64,000 bases of DNA from Ectopseudomonas guguanensis (lineage in GTDB: Bacteria; Pseudomonadota; Gammaproteobacteria; Pseudomonadales; Pseudomonadaceae). Each line of letters opens with the position of its first letter. Position 1 is the first letter of the stretch. A program made the translations under genes and the position numbers. Shown in pieces: positions 21,392 through 30,175 of the stretch. The stretch covers positions 166,740-230,739 of the forward strand of contig NZ_FNJJ01000010.1 of the NCBI RefSeq assembly GCF_900104265.1, given 5' to 3'. The notes under the pieces were generated by a model, which saw nothing but the letters and a program-made list of their open reading frames with translations, was not told where the DNA came from and did no database searches.

Positions 21392-22384
21392 ATGCCCGAA
21401 CAGACCCTCGACATCCCGCAAGACCTCGCGCTGCTGCGCCTGGGCAGCCTGCTGCGCGAGCGCGGCTACCGCTTCGTCACCCCCACGCCGCTGACCCATC
21501 AGCAGGTCAACCAGCGTGCCGGCAATGCACTGGCGAACGACCTGCGCGACGTGTTCGGCTGGAGCCGCCCCTTCGCCACCGGCACGCTCGACGAGGACAT
21601 CGTCGCGCTCATGGAACAGGCGCAGGTGCTGCAGCCCCACCCCCAGGGCTGGATCAGCCGGGTACGCTTCTCCAGCCTGGGCGAGGACCTCTACGTGCAC
21701 TCGCGCTTTCCCACCGAGGACAGCGACGCGGTGTTCTTCGGCCCTGATACCTACCGTTTCACCCGCCTGCTGCGCGATTACCTGGCGCATGCCGAGCAGC
21801 CATTGCGGCGCATCGTCGATATCGGCTGCGGCGCCGGCCCGGGCGCGATCACCGCGGCGCAGCTGCGCCCGCACGCCGAGGTCATGGCGCTGGATATCAA
21901 CCCCAGGGCCCTGGCCATGACGTGCGTGAATGCGCGCCAGGCCGGTGTCCACAACCTGCGGGTGCAGCACAGCGACCTGCTGCGCGACGTGGACGGGCAG
22001 TTCGACCTGATCGTCGCCAACCCGCCCTACATGCTCGATGCGCAACAACGCACCTACCGTCATGGCGGCGGCAAGCACGGCGCCGGACTGTCTCTGGCGA
22101 TCTTCGATACGGCGATGGAGCGACTGGCCCCCGGCGGTACGCTGTTGCTGTACACCGGCGTGGCGATATTCGCCGGCGAGGACCCTCTGTTCGAGGCCAT
22201 ACGCTTGTCGCTGCGCGACACCGGCTGGGACTGGGACTACCAGGAAATCGATCCGGACGTGTTCGGCGAGGAGTTGCAGAAGCCGGCCTACGCCGAGGCC
22301 GAGCGTATCGCCTGCGTGGCGTTGCGGCTGACCTACCAGCCCGGTCAGCCTCAGCGCCAGGAAACAGCCGCGACTAATGCGTAA
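21392..22384 (+). CDS. Class I SAM methyltransferase, PrmC/HemK-like
   Basis: A 330-residue methyltransferase. SAM motif I is VDIGCGAGPGA (about 147), the acidic loop is ALDINPRAL and the catalytic motif is IVANPPYM (about 208), which is typical of enzymes that methylate planar nitrogen (glutamine, adenine or guanine). The N-terminal 130 residues are a divergent recognition region. It lies 15 bases after the iron redox enzyme and follows AGGAG. The NPPY motif allows a protein-glutamine or small-molecule target; the operon context favours a small molecule or peptide, but this is an inference. Confidence 0.8.
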   Translation: MPEQTLDIPQDLALLRLGSLLRERGYRFVTPTPLTHQQVNQRAGNALANDLRDVFGWSRPFATGTLDEDIVALMEQAQVLQPHPQGWISRVRFSSLGEDLYVHSRFPTEDSDAVFFGPDTYRFTRLLRDYLAHAEQPLRRIVDIGCGAGPGAITAAQLRPHAEVMALDINPRALAMTCVNARQAGVHNLRVQHSDLLRDVDGQFDLIVANPPYMLDAQQRTYRHGGGKHGAGLSLAIFDTAMERLAPGGTLLLYTGVAIFAGEDPLFEAIRLSLRDTGWDWDYQEIDPDVFGEELQKPAYAEAERIACVALRLTYQPGQPQRQETAATNA

Positions 22385-22388
22385 TGCC

Positions 22389-22640
22389 GTTCACTTAAGG
22401 TTCACTTGAGGTTGCACGCGTGTGGCTCCCCTCTCCCATTCATGGGAGAGGGGCTGGGGGAGAGGGCTGAAGACATCACTAAAACTGCCGGTTTTCCCCT
22501 CTCCCTGACGGAGTGAAGGACTAATCGCGTCCGACCATTTCTTGATCGAACAGCATTCCACTACTAACGCGGGAGTTTGGGTAAGCCGCAGGTTCCGGAT
22601 TCCCGCCAAGGCGGGAATCACGGTCTTCCAGCGCTTCCCC
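22389..22640. repeat. Intergenic tract of palindromes
   Basis: No gene is seen from 22385 to 22720. The tract holds a short direct repeat (AGGTTCACTT, 22398-22410 area) and a perfect 11-base hairpin (22428-22438 with 22443-22453, CCCCTCTCCCA). It also holds a perfect 10-base hairpin GATTCCCGCC/GGCGGGAATC at 22598-22619. The first hairpin probably ends the methyltransferase transcript. Confidence 0.6.
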
Positions 22641-22686
22641 TGGGGGCCTCGCTCTTTCGACCGAGCCTTCGGCGAACCCGGCCATA

Positions 22687-22711
22687 AAGGCGCCTGCCAG
22701 GCAGGCGCCTT
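22687..22711 (-). terminator. Terminator of the hemerythrin gene
   Basis: On the minus strand, AAGGCGCCTGCCTGGCAGGCGCCTTTATGG-type hairpin: arms 22689-22697 and 22701-22709 pair perfectly, followed by TTTAT. It begins 10 bases after the stop codon. Confidence 0.8.
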
Positions 22712-22720
22712 CATGCGGCT

Positions 22721-23191
22721 TCAGGCCGCGTCGGCCTGGATGCTGCTCTTGAGGGACTTGCGCAGCACTTCCATCGACTCGCCCAGCTGCTCCAGCTGCT
22801 GTTTGCTCAGCAGCTTGCGCGCCTGCGGGAACATGTCGCGCTCCTCTTCCTCGATATGGTGTTCGAGCAGCTCCTTGAGCACCTTGACCCGGCCGGAGAA
22901 CTCGATGGTCGAGGGCGGCGTTTCCTTGATGTCGGGCAGCACCAGCGCTTCGACGGCGCGGTGTTCTTCCTTGGCCTCGACGGTCATTACGGCGTCATCC
23001 TTGCTGCCGGCCTGGCGGAAGGCCGGATAGAAGATCTGCTCTTCGAGTTCGGTATGAATCTTCAGTTCCTGCTCGATCTTGGCAAGCAGCTTCTTGCGCG
23101 TCTGCACCGCGCGTTCGGTGGTTTCCTCGAGCTTGCCCAGCAGGTCTTTGACGGTTTCGTGGTCCTTCTTCAGCAGTTCGATGGCATTCAT
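22721..23191 (-). CDS. Hemerythrin-like HHE domain protein
   Basis: A 156-residue all-helical protein. The di-iron ligands are LKKDHETVK (H10), HTELEEQIFYP, KEEHRAVE and LEHHIEEEERDMFP, the full hemerythrin HHE pattern. Such proteins bind O2, NO or iron and are linked to oxidative or nitrosative stress. The start at 23191 follows GAGGAG. The gene is 78 bases after the KGG gene with a hairpin between them, so it may be read at a reduced level from the KGG promoter. Confidence 0.9.
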   Translation of the reverse strand: MNAIELLKKDHETVKDLLGKLEETTERAVQTRKKLLAKIEQELKIHTELEEQIFYPAFRQAGSKDDAVMTVEAKEEHRAVEALVLPDIKETPPSTIEFSGRVKVLKELLEHHIEEEERDMFPQARKLLSKQQLEQLGESMEVLRKSLKSSIQADAA

Positions 23192-23230
23192 CGTCTTGCT
23201 CTCCTCAGGTCTGCCAATCACATCGTTATA

Positions 23231-23258
23231 AAGACCCGGGCCCGCTAGCAGCGGGCCC
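23231..23258 (-). terminator. Hairpin after the first KGG gene
   Basis: Arms 23238-23246 and 23250-23258 (GGGCCCGCT/AGCGGGCCC) pair perfectly with a 3-base loop. On the minus strand they are followed by GGGTCTTTATAA. Confidence 0.7.
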
Positions 23259-23269
23259 AGAGGTGACGA

Positions 23270-23440
23270 TCACGAGTCGCGAGCGCCATGGCTTTTCTGG
23301 CCACCCTTGCGTCCGGCCTCGGACGCTCTCTGGCGGTCATTGGCGAAGTTGCCGCCGCTGTTCTTGCCGCCCTTGCGTCCGGCTTCGGAAGCCTTTTCAC
23401 GATCGTTTGCGAAGTTACCCGGATTCTTGTTGGTCGCCAT
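23270..23440 (-). CDS. KGG-repeat stress-induced protein, copy 1
   Basis: A 56-residue, highly polar protein with two copies of the GNFANDR...ASEAGRKGG unit (residues 8-25 and 30-47). This is the stress-induced KGG (YciG/Con-10-like) family. AGGAGG lies 8 bases before the ATG. Copy 2 at 25426 has the same length and nearly the same sequence. Family members are abundant in stationary phase and under osmotic or desiccation stress; the biochemical role is not established. The upstream promoter (23493-23520) has the same A-tract plus CTGAAC layout as copy 2. Confidence 0.9.
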   Translation of the reverse strand: MATNKNPGNFANDREKASEAGRKGGKNSGGNFANDRQRASEAGRKGGQKSHGARDS

Positions 23441-23492
23441 TGCTGGTGCCTCCTGAGAGTTTTTTCGCGAGGCGTTATTGCCTCCACATAAA

Positions 23493-23520
23493 TTCAGGCA
23501 GGCGCTTCGCCGACTCGTTC
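23493..23520 (-). promoter_or_regulatory. AlgU-like promoter for KGG copy 1
   Basis: On the minus strand, AAAAAAGCCTGAAC with GAACGA at 23515-23520, 17 bases, CTGAA at 23493-23497. The -10 is weaker than for copy 2. Confidence 0.4.
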
Positions 23521-23532
23521 AGGCTTTTTTCA

Positions 23533-24387
23533 TCAGCCATTGACCACGCTGCCACCGTTTACATGGAGCATCTGCCCGGTGACGTAGGAGGCGTCGTTGC
23601 TGGCCAGATAGACGAATGCCGGCGCCACTTCCGAGGGCTGTCCGGGACGGCCCAGCGGTGTTTCGGCACCGAATTCGGCGACCTTGTCGGCGCTGAAGGT
23701 GGACGGGATCAAAGGGGTCCAGATCGGCCCCGGAGCCACGCCGTTGACGCGGATGCCGCGCGGCGCCAGGTTGATCGACAGCGAACGGGTGAACGAGGTG
23801 ATCGCGCCCTTGGTGGAGGAATAGTCGAGCAGCATAGGGTTGCCCTTGTAGGCCGTCACCGAACTGGTGTTAATGATGCTCGCCCCCGGTTGCAGGTGCG
23901 GCAGCGCGAGCTTGGTCAGATGGAACATGGCGAAGATGTTGGTGCGGAAGGTCCGCTCCCACTGCGCCTCCTCGAGTGCTTCGAGGTTGTGCTCGGGGTG
24001 CTGCTCGCCGGCATTGTTGATGAGGATGTCGATGCGCCCCCATTTGGCGATCACCGCATCGATCACGCACTGGCAGAAGCTGCCGTCGCCCACGTCACCG
24101 GCCAGGGCGATGGCCTCGCCGCCGTGCCGGTTCACTTCGTCGAGGGTTTTCTGCGCGTCCTCATCTTCGTCGAGATAGACCAGGGCGACCTTGGCGCCCT
24201 CCAGGGCGTAATGCACGGCGACGGCGCGGCCGATGCCGCTGTCGCCGCCGGTGATGATCGCCACCTTGCCGGCCAGCTTGCCGGCGGCGCGGTAATCGTC
24301 GGCCAGGTAGACCGGTTCGGGGTGCATGGCGTGTTCGACGCCAGGTTGCCGCTCCTGATGCTGAGCGGGCAGGGTCTTGTCATTCAT
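23533..24387 (-). CDS. SDR oxidoreductase, YghA/YhdF-like
   Basis: A 284-residue short-chain dehydrogenase. An N-terminal extension of about 40 residues (PGVEHAMHPEPVYLADDY) is typical of the YghA/general stress protein 39 group. The cofactor loop is ITGGDSGIGRAVA, NNAG is in ILINNAGEQHP, and the catalytic Ser, Tyr and Lys are in INTSSV and YSSTKGA. NADPH-dependent reduction of an aldehyde or sugar is likely. It lies 28 bases after the broken galU on the same strand. Relatives are general stress genes in many bacteria. Confidence 0.9.
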   Translation of the reverse strand: MNDKTLPAQHQERQPGVEHAMHPEPVYLADDYRAAGKLAGKVAIITGGDSGIGRAVAVHYALEGAKVALVYLDEDEDAQKTLDEVNRHGGEAIALAGDVGDGSFCQCVIDAVIAKWGRIDILINNAGEQHPEHNLEALEEAQWERTFRTNIFAMFHLTKLALPHLQPGASIINTSSVTAYKGNPMLLDYSSTKGAITSFTRSLSINLAPRGIRVNGVAPGPIWTPLIPSTFSADKVAEFGAETPLGRPGQPSEVAPAFVYLASNDASYVTGQMLHVNGGSVVNG

Positions 24388-24415
24388 CGTTCATTCCTCC
24401 CTTCAGGGTAAGCGT

Positions 24416-25279
24416 TCAGACGGCCTGCAGACGTGGGCTGGCCGTCACCGGGTGGGTTTTATGACGATTGTCGAAGCAGAAATTGGTGGCCTGCACGTAG
24501 CCTTCGGCCGAGCCACAGTCGAAGCGGCGGCCCTTGAACTTGTAGGCCAGCACGCAGCCCTGCTGGGCCTGCTTCATCAGCGCGTCGGTGATCTGGATCT
24601 CGCCGCTCTTGCCCGGTTCGGTCTGCTCGATCAGTTCGAAGATATCCGGGGTCAGGATGTAGCGACCGATGATTGCCAGGTTCGACGGCGCATCTTCCGG
24701 GTTGGGTTTTTCCACCATCCGCTCGATGCGGAAGATGTCGTCACGCAATGCTTCGCCGGCGATCACGCCGTAACGCGAAACCTCTTCCATCGGCACTTCC
24801 TGGATGGCGACGATGGAGCAGCGGAACTGCTCGTAGAGCTTGACCATCTGGGTAAGCACACCGTCGCCTTACAGGTTCAGGCACAGGTCGTCGGCCAGCA
24901 CCACGGCGAAGGCCTCGTCGCCGATCAGCGAGCGGCCGGTGAGAATGGCATGACCGAGACCTTTCATCTCGATCTGGCGGGTGTAGGAGAAGGTGCACTG
25001 GTCGATCAGGTGGCGCACCCCGCTCAGGGATTTTTCCTTGCCGGTGTTGGAGATCTCGTGCTCCAGCTCGTAGCTGATGTCGAAGTGATCCTCCAGCGAG
25101 CGCTTGCCACGACCGGTGACGATGGCGATTTCGTGCAGCCCGGCTTCGAGCGCTTCCTCGACGCCATACTGGATCAACGGGGTATCGACGACCGGGAGCA
25201 TTTCCTTGGGCATCGACTTGGTGGCGGGAAGAAAACGGGTGCCGTAACCGGCGGCGGGGAACAAGCATTTCTTGATCAT
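24416..25279 (-). pseudogene. galU: UTP-glucose-1-phosphate uridylyltransferase copy 1, nonsense codon
   Basis: A full-length GalU frame of 287 codons from MIKKCLFPAAGYGTRFLP to the stop at 24416, interrupted by one in-frame TAA at 24869-24871. The intact copy at 30754 has GAA (Glu) in the same place (LNLEGDSVLAQM against LNL-stop-GDGVLTQM). Everything on both sides is well conserved, so this is a single GAA to TAA change. The product would stop after about 136 residues, within the nucleotidyltransferase domain, and be inactive. It could still be a sequencing error. A candidate AlgU-type promoter lies upstream, so this may have been the stress-induced isozyme. Confidence 0.88.
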
Positions 25280-25315
25280 GGGTTCTGTACCAATGTGAGT
25301 GACTCGGTACTAGAA

Positions 25316-25343
25316 CTTGACCTGCCCGAAACCTTGGCGGTTC
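25316..25343 (-). promoter_or_regulatory. AlgU-like promoter for galU copy 1
   Basis: On the minus strand, GAACCG (25338-25343), 17 bases, TCAAG (25316-25320), 37 bases before the start codon. Confidence 0.4.
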
Positions 25344-25380
25344 AAGGTATTTCGCGCGTTTGCCGTTTCGTTGCGCAAGA

Positions 25381-25407
25381 GGGAAAGGAGGCCCGTAGCG
25401 GGCCTCC
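25381..25407 (-). terminator. Terminator of KGG copy 2
   Basis: On the minus strand GGAGGCCCGCTACGGGCCTCC (arms within 25387-25407) followed by TTTCCCTCTT. It begins 19 bases after the stop codon. Confidence 0.75.
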
Positions 25408-25425
25408 CCCAGGCTACGCAATCAA

Positions 25426-25596
25426 TCAACTGCGGCCCCCACCGTGGCTGTTCTGGCCACCCTTGCGGCCTGCCTCGGAGGCTTTTTCACGGTCATTGGC
25501 GAAGTTGCCGCCGCTGTTCTGACCGCCTTTCTTGCCTGCTTCGGAAGCCTTCTCACGATCGTTTGCGAAGTTGCCAGGGTTCTTGTTGGTGCTCAT
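25426..25596 (-). CDS. KGG-repeat stress-induced protein, copy 2
   Basis: A 56-residue protein with two [18 protein letters not shown] units, near-identical to copy 1 at 23270. The start at 25596 ([10 protein letters not shown]) follows GAGGAG. The longer frame to 25635 is not supported. It differs from copy 1 mainly at the second residue, in the KGGQNSGG linker and at the tail. The strong AlgU-type promoter at 25640-25667 predicts induction by envelope or osmotic stress. Confidence 0.9.
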   Translation of the reverse strand: MSTNKNPGNFANDREKASEAGKKGGQNSGGNFANDREKASEAGRKGGQNSHGGGRS

Positions 25597-25639
25597 GACG
25601 TTTCTCCTCAGTGATGGGCAGAATTGCCCGTGCACTGAG

Positions 25640-25667
25640 TTGGAGAAAGTGCCCTGCGCGGATGTTC
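25640..25667 (-). promoter_or_regulatory. AlgU-type promoter for KGG copy 2
   Basis: On the minus strand, AAAAAAAGGCTGAAC with GAACAT at 25662-25667, 17 bases, TCCAA at 25640-25644. TCCAA is the -10 reported for the P. aeruginosa algD promoter. Confidence 0.6.
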
Positions 25668-26050
25668 AGCCTTTTTTTCCGCCTCGCTCGGCAATCGCTG
25701 ACGAGCGGTCATGCCGGTTTCTGCTCACGCCATCCTTGCCTGCAGCCCTCGCCGTTACGCTCGATGCGTGCACAGCGAAACCGCTGCAGCCGCTCTGCTG
25801 CGCACTCGCGCGCCGGCTCAGGACGCTCGTCGGAAGAGCCATGAAAACCTCGCGCCGGCGGTTGCCTGCCGCGTGCAAATCGCGAAGCTGGCGACAGCCA
25901 CCGAGACCGCCAGCCAGCGCTGCAGCGAAGCGCCCCGAACGGCAGCGCCTGCCATTCGTCGCTTCGGGCGACCCATGCCTGCCGCTGGCAGTCCCTAGTT
26001 GCTATGGGGCCACGCGTGGCCATGCGGTAATCGGCGTTGGAGGTAATGGA
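25668..26050. other. Intergenic tract before mqo, no gene seen
   Basis: About 380 bases between the KGG promoter and mqo. One plus-strand frame stays open through it into mqo (from 25532), but it has no start signal and its protein looks like random GC-rich translation. The mqo promoter must be here; I do not see a clear one. GGTAATGGA just before 26051 is the likely ribosome site. Confidence 0.6.
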
Positions 26051-27697
26051 ATGAACATCAGGATCGGGCTGGCCGGCCTGGCCATGGCGATGGGCTGCAC
26101 GCCCCTTCAGGCGCAGGAGCCGAAGAAGGTGGACGTGCTGCTCATTGGCGGCGGCATCATGAGTTCCACCCTGGCGGTATGGCTCGCCGAACTGGAGCCG
26201 CAATGGTCGATGGAGATGATCGAGCGTCTGGATGCGGTCGCCGAGGAGAGCAGCAACGGCTGGAACAATGCCGGCACCGGCCACTCGGCCCTGGCCGAGC
26301 TGAACTACACGCCGGAGGACAAGGACGGCAACATCAACATCAGCAAGGCCATCGAGATCAACGAATCCTTCCAGGTCACCCGGCAGTTCCTCGCCTGGCA
26401 GGTGCGCCAGGGCGTGCTGGGAAATCCGCCCTCCTTCATCAACAGCACGCCGCACATGAGCTTCGTCTGGGGCGACGACAACATCCGCTTCCTGAGGAAA
26501 CGCTACGAGGCCCTGCAGGCCAGCCCGCTGTTCAGCTCCATGGAGTACTCCGAAGACCCGGAGCAGATTCGCAACTGGGTGCCGCTGATGATGGCCGGGC
26601 GCGATCCGCAGCAGAAAGTCGCTGCCACCTGGTCGCCGGATGGTACCGACGTCAACTTCGGCGAGATCACCCGCCAGTTCGTCGGCCATCTGCAGCAGCA
26701 GGACAACTTCTCCCTGCGCCTGTCCACCGAAGTTCGCGACATCAGCCGCAACGACGACGGCACCTGGCGCGTGGTCTTCCGCAATCTCGACGACGGCAGC
26801 GAAGGCAGCACCGATGCTCGCTTCGTCTTCGTCGGCGCAGGCGGCGGTGCGCTGACGCTGCTGCAGAAGTCCGCCATTCCCGAGGCCGAGGACTATGGCG
26901 GCTTCCCGGTGGGCGGCTCGTTCCTGGTGACCGAGAACCCGCAAATCGCCGTGCGCCACATGGCCAAGGCCTACGGCATCGCTCCCACCGGCGCGCCGCC
27001 GATGTCGGTGCCGCACCTCGATACCCGCGTGCTCGATGGCAAGCGCATGATCCTCTTCGGCCCGTTCGCCACCTTCTCCACCAAGTACCTCAAGCAGGGC
27101 TCCTACTGGGACCTGTTCGGCAGCATGACCACCCGCAACGTCTGGCCGATGACCAAGGTCGGGCTCAGCGAATTCAGCCTGGTGCGCTACCTGATCGGCC
27201 AGGTCATGCAGTCCGACGATGACCGTTTCCAAGCGCTGCAGGCCTACTACCCGGAAGCCAAGAAGGATGACTGGCGCCTGTGGCAGGCGGGCCAGCGCGT
27301 GCAGATCATCAAGCGCGATGCGGACAAGGGCGGCGTACTGAAGCTGGGCACCGAGGTGGTCGCTGCCGCGGACGGCAGCATCGCCGGCCTGCTCGGCGCC
27401 TCGCCCGGAGCCTCCACGGCGGCGCCGATCATGCTCGATCTGTTGCAGCGCGCCTTCAAGGAGCCCTTCGCGTCGCCTGCCTGGCAGGAAAAGATCCGCG
27501 AGATCGTGCCCAGCTACGGCAACAGCCTCAACGAGAATCCAGAGCAGTTTCAGGCGATCTGGCGCTCCACCAGCAGGCTGCTGCAACTGGCGACGGCCGA
27601 TGCCGAGGTCGAGGACGAAGCCGGCCCTGGCAACCTGCAGCCCATCGACCAGTCGCGGGAAACCGCCAGGGATCTGGACCCGGAGCTTTCGCCCTGA
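26051..27697 (+). CDS. mqo: Malate:quinone oxidoreductase
   Basis: A 548-residue membrane-associated FAD enzyme that oxidises malate to oxaloacetate and passes electrons to quinone. The FAD site is [19 protein letters not shown], and the family motifs [20 protein letters not shown] and [13 protein letters not shown] are present. The start at 26051 gives a short hydrophobic leader ([15 protein letters not shown]), as in E. coli Mqo, and GGAGGTAATGGA precedes it. The upstream open frame is rejected. The C-terminal extension ([15 protein letters not shown]) is polar. It stands alone on the plus strand. Confidence 0.96.
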   Translation: MNIRIGLAGLAMAMGCTPLQAQEPKKVDVLLIGGGIMSSTLAVWLAELEPQWSMEMIERLDAVAEESSNGWNNAGTGHSALAELNYTPEDKDGNINISKAIEINESFQVTRQFLAWQVRQGVLGNPPSFINSTPHMSFVWGDDNIRFLRKRYEALQASPLFSSMEYSEDPEQIRNWVPLMMAGRDPQQKVAATWSPDGTDVNFGEITRQFVGHLQQQDNFSLRLSTEVRDISRNDDGTWRVVFRNLDDGSEGSTDARFVFVGAGGGALTLLQKSAIPEAEDYGGFPVGGSFLVTENPQIAVRHMAKAYGIAPTGAPPMSVPHLDTRVLDGKRMILFGPFATFSTKYLKQGSYWDLFGSMTTRNVWPMTKVGLSEFSLVRYLIGQVMQSDDDRFQALQAYYPEAKKDDWRLWQAGQRVQIIKRDADKGGVLKLGTEVVAAADGSIAGLLGASPGASTAAPIMLDLLQRAFKEPFASPAWQEKIREIVPSYGNSLNENPEQFQAIWRSTSRLLQLATADAEVEDEAGPGNLQPIDQSRETARDLDPELSP

Positions 27698-27719
27698 ATC
27701 GCGCAGAAGCGGGTGCGCT

Positions 27720-28112
27720 CTACTCGGGCGCAGCCTCGAGGTAACGGCTCACCTCGATCAGGTTGCCGTCCGGGTCGCGAAAGTACACCGACTCGATAGG
27801 CCCCACCGCGCCGGTGCGCGCCACCGGCCCCTCTTCCACCGTCACGCCCTGCTCGGCCAGATGAGCCATGACACGCTGCAATGGCCAGTGGGTGATCAGG
27901 CACAGGTCGATGGCGCCCGCTGTCGGCCTGGCGGCCTTGGGCTCGAACTCGCGCCCGAACTGGTGCAGGTTGAACTTCTGCCGGCCGAACACCAGGGCGC
28001 TGCGCCCGGCACCGAAACGCTCGTGGCGCATGCCCAGGACGCGCTCGTAGAACGCGACGGTGGCGTCGATATCCGCCACCGTCAGGACCAGGTGGTCGAG
28101 TCTGTCGATCAT
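27720..28112 (-). CDS. VOC family protein, glyoxalase/fosfomycin-resistance-like
   Basis: A 130-residue vicinal-oxygen-chelate protein with two beta-alpha-beta-beta-beta modules. The metal ligands are probably H7 (DRLDHLVLTV), H55 (FNLHQFGREF) and the Glu of SVYFRDPDGNLIEVSRY. Sizes and motifs resemble YwbC/virulence-type VOC enzymes more than true fosfomycin kinases. The start at 28112 lies 3 bases after the TRIC gene stop, so the order gor, TRIC, VOC forms an operon. The substrate is unknown; a thiol adduct is possible given gor. Confidence 0.85.
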   Translation of the reverse strand: MIDRLDHLVLTVADIDATVAFYERVLGMRHERFGAGRSALVFGRQKFNLHQFGREFEPKAARPTAGAIDLCLITHWPLQRVMAHLAEQGVTVEEGPVARTGAVGPIESVYFRDPDGNLIEVSRYLEAAPE

Positions 28113-28114
28113 GC

Positions 28115-28738
28115 TCAATACCGGTCCAGCAGGTGGAAGCGCGGCAGGCCGAGATGCCAGTGGATTGCCGCCAGGCGCGCGCCCAGCACCACCAGCATGG
28201 CCGCGCCGGTGTCCAGCCAGTGCGGCGTGCCCAGGGCACGCAGGCCAATGAAGGTCAGCGCGCCGGCGATGCAGGCCGTGGCGTAGATTTCCTTCTGGAA
28301 GATCAGCGGAATCTCGTTGCACAGCACGTCGCGAATCACCCCGCCGACCACCCCGGTCATCACCCCCATGATCACCGCCGTGCTGATCGGCGTGCCGTGC
28401 TGCAGCGCCAGCTCGGTGCCGTACACGGTGAAAACGGCGAGGCCGAAGGCGTCGGCGATCAGCAGGCCCTTCTCGTGGATCGGCCGTGTCATGCGCACCC
28501 AGACCACCGTGCCCAGCGCCGCCAGGGAGGCGACGAGGATGTAGGTGTCGTCGCGAATCCAGCTGACCGGATGATTGTCCAGGATCAGGTCGCGCAGCGT
28601 GCCGCCACCGAGGGCGGTGACGATGGCCATCACCAGCACGCCGAACAGGTCCATGGACTTGCGCCCCGCCATCAGTGCCCCGGTGATGGCGAACACCGCA
28701 ACGCCGAACAGGTCGGCCACGTAGAAAAGCTTTTCCAT
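28115..28738 (-). CDS. TRIC-type cation channel family protein (UPF0126, YicG-like)
   Basis: A 207-residue inner-membrane protein with seven hydrophobic segments arranged as two repeats. The glycine-rich signature ALGGGTLRDLIL in the first half and VTGVVGGVIRDVLCNEIP-type GVVGGVIRDVL in the second are the family hallmarks. Prokaryotic TRIC channels are trimeric and pass potassium and sodium. It sits 7 bases after gor and 2 bases before the VOC gene. A function in ion balance or glycine uptake is known only for a few relatives. Confidence 0.9.
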   Translation of the reverse strand: MEKLFYVADLFGVAVFAITGALMAGRKSMDLFGVLVMAIVTALGGGTLRDLILDNHPVSWIRDDTYILVASLAALGTVVWVRMTRPIHEKGLLIADAFGLAVFTVYGTELALQHGTPISTAVIMGVMTGVVGGVIRDVLCNEIPLIFQKEIYATACIAGALTFIGLRALGTPHWLDTGAAMLVVLGARLAAIHWHLGLPRFHLLDRY

Positions 28739-28745
28739 GCTGTCC

Positions 28746-30104
28746 TCAGCGGCTGACCGGCGTACGCAGGGTGACGAACTCTTCGGCAGCGCTCGGGTGC
28801 ACACCGATGGTCTCGTCGAAGATCTGCTTGGTGGCACCGGCCTTGAGCGCGATGGCCAGGCCCTGGACGATCTCGCCCGCGTCCGGGCCGACCATATGGC
28901 AGCCGAGCACGCGGTCGCTGTCGGCATCGACCACCAGTTTCATCAGGGTGCGCTCCGGGTTCTCGGTCAGCGTCAGCTTCATCGGGCGGAAGCGGCTCTC
29001 GAAGATTTTTACCCGGTGCCCGTCTTCAATGGCCTGCTCTTCACTGAGGCCCACGGTGCCGATATTCGGCAGGCTGAACACGGCGGTGGGGATCATGCGG
29101 TAGTCCAGCGGCCGGTATTCCTCGGGCTTGAACAGCCGACGCGCCACGGCCATGCCTTCGGCCAGAGCAACCGGAGTCAGTTGCACACGGCCGATCACAT
29201 CACCAAGGGCGAGAATCGAGGGCGTGGAGGTCTGGAACAGGTCATCGACTTCTATATAGCCACGCTCGTCCAGCTTGACCTCGACGTTCTCCAGGCCGAG
29301 GTTGTCCAGCATCGGCCGGCGACCGGTGGCGTAGAACACGCAATCGGCCTCCAGTACGCGGCCGTCCTTGAGCGTGGCCGCGAGGCTGCCGTCGGCGCGT
29401 TTTTCGATGCTGGCGATGTCGGCGTTGAACTGCAGATCAAGGCCCTTCTTGCTCAACTCGTCGCGCAGGTGCTCGCGGACCGCACCGTCGAAGCCGCGCA
29501 GGAACAGCTCGCCGCGATACAGCAGCGACGTCTGCGCGCCCAGGCCATGGAAGATCGAGGCGAACTCCACGGCGATATAGCCGCCGCCCACCACCAGTAC
29601 GCGCTTGGGCAGTTGCTCGAGGAAGAACGCCTCGTTGGAGCTGATGGCGTGCTCACGCCCGGGAATGTCGGGAATCTGCGGCCAGCCCCCGGTGGCGATG
29701 AGGATGCGTTCGGCGCTATGCCGCTGGCCGTTGACCTCGACGGTGTGGGCATCGACGATGCGCGCATGACCTTCGAACAGACTGACGCCGCTGTTGGTCA
29801 ACAGGTTGCGGTAAATGCCGTTGAGGCGCTGGATCTCGCGGTTCTTGTTGGCGATCAATGTCGCCCAGTCGAAGTTCGCTTCGCCCAGTGACCAGCCGAA
29901 ACCTGTGGCCTGCTCGAAGTCCTCGGCGAAGTGCGCGCCATACACCAGCAGCTTTTTCGGTACGCAGCCGACGTTGACGCAGGTGCCGCCGAGGTAGCGG
30001 CTCTCGGCCACCGCGACGCGGGCACCAAAACCAGCGGCGAAGCGCGCCGCACGTACGCCGCCTGAACCGGCGCCGATCACGAACAGGTCGAAGTCGTAAC
30101 TCAT
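28746..30104 (-). CDS. gor: Glutathione reductase
   Basis: A 452-residue FAD/NADPH disulfide reductase. FAD site [13 protein letters not shown], redox disulfide [13 protein letters not shown] (C42 and C47), NADPH site [14 protein letters not shown] and the C-terminal dimer motif [12 protein letters not shown] with the active-site histidine. It keeps glutathione reduced. It is the first gene of a three-gene minus-strand operon with a TRIC channel and a VOC protein. Confidence 0.97.
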   Translation of the reverse strand: MSYDFDLFVIGAGSGGVRAARFAAGFGARVAVAESRYLGGTCVNVGCVPKKLLVYGAHFAEDFEQATGFGWSLGEANFDWATLIANKNREIQRLNGIYRNLLTNSGVSLFEGHARIVDAHTVEVNGQRHSAERILIATGGWPQIPDIPGREHAISSNEAFFLEQLPKRVLVVGGGYIAVEFASIFHGLGAQTSLLYRGELFLRGFDGAVREHLRDELSKKGLDLQFNADIASIEKRADGSLAATLKDGRVLEADCVFYATGRRPMLDNLGLENVEVKLDERGYIEVDDLFQTSTPSILALGDVIGRVQLTPVALAEGMAVARRLFKPEEYRPLDYRMIPTAVFSLPNIGTVGLSEEQAIEDGHRVKIFESRFRPMKLTLTENPERTLMKLVVDADSDRVLGCHMVGPDAGEIVQGLAIALKAGATKQIFDETIGVHPSAAEEFVTLRTPVSR

Positions 30105-30175
30105 TGGGGGTATCTCCTTGGCAGATGGGGAGCATACCGTAAAGGCCAGCGCTAAGCTGAAAGCAGGAGGTGGAT

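Noticed and set aside
25532..26050. In-frame N-terminal extension of mqo
   Set aside because: It crosses the KGG copy 2 gene and its promoter, looks random, and the 26051 start gives a normal leader and length.
30170..30175. GTG start for the VOC gene
   Set aside because: It overlaps the AGGAGG site; the ATG at 30176 has correct spacing.
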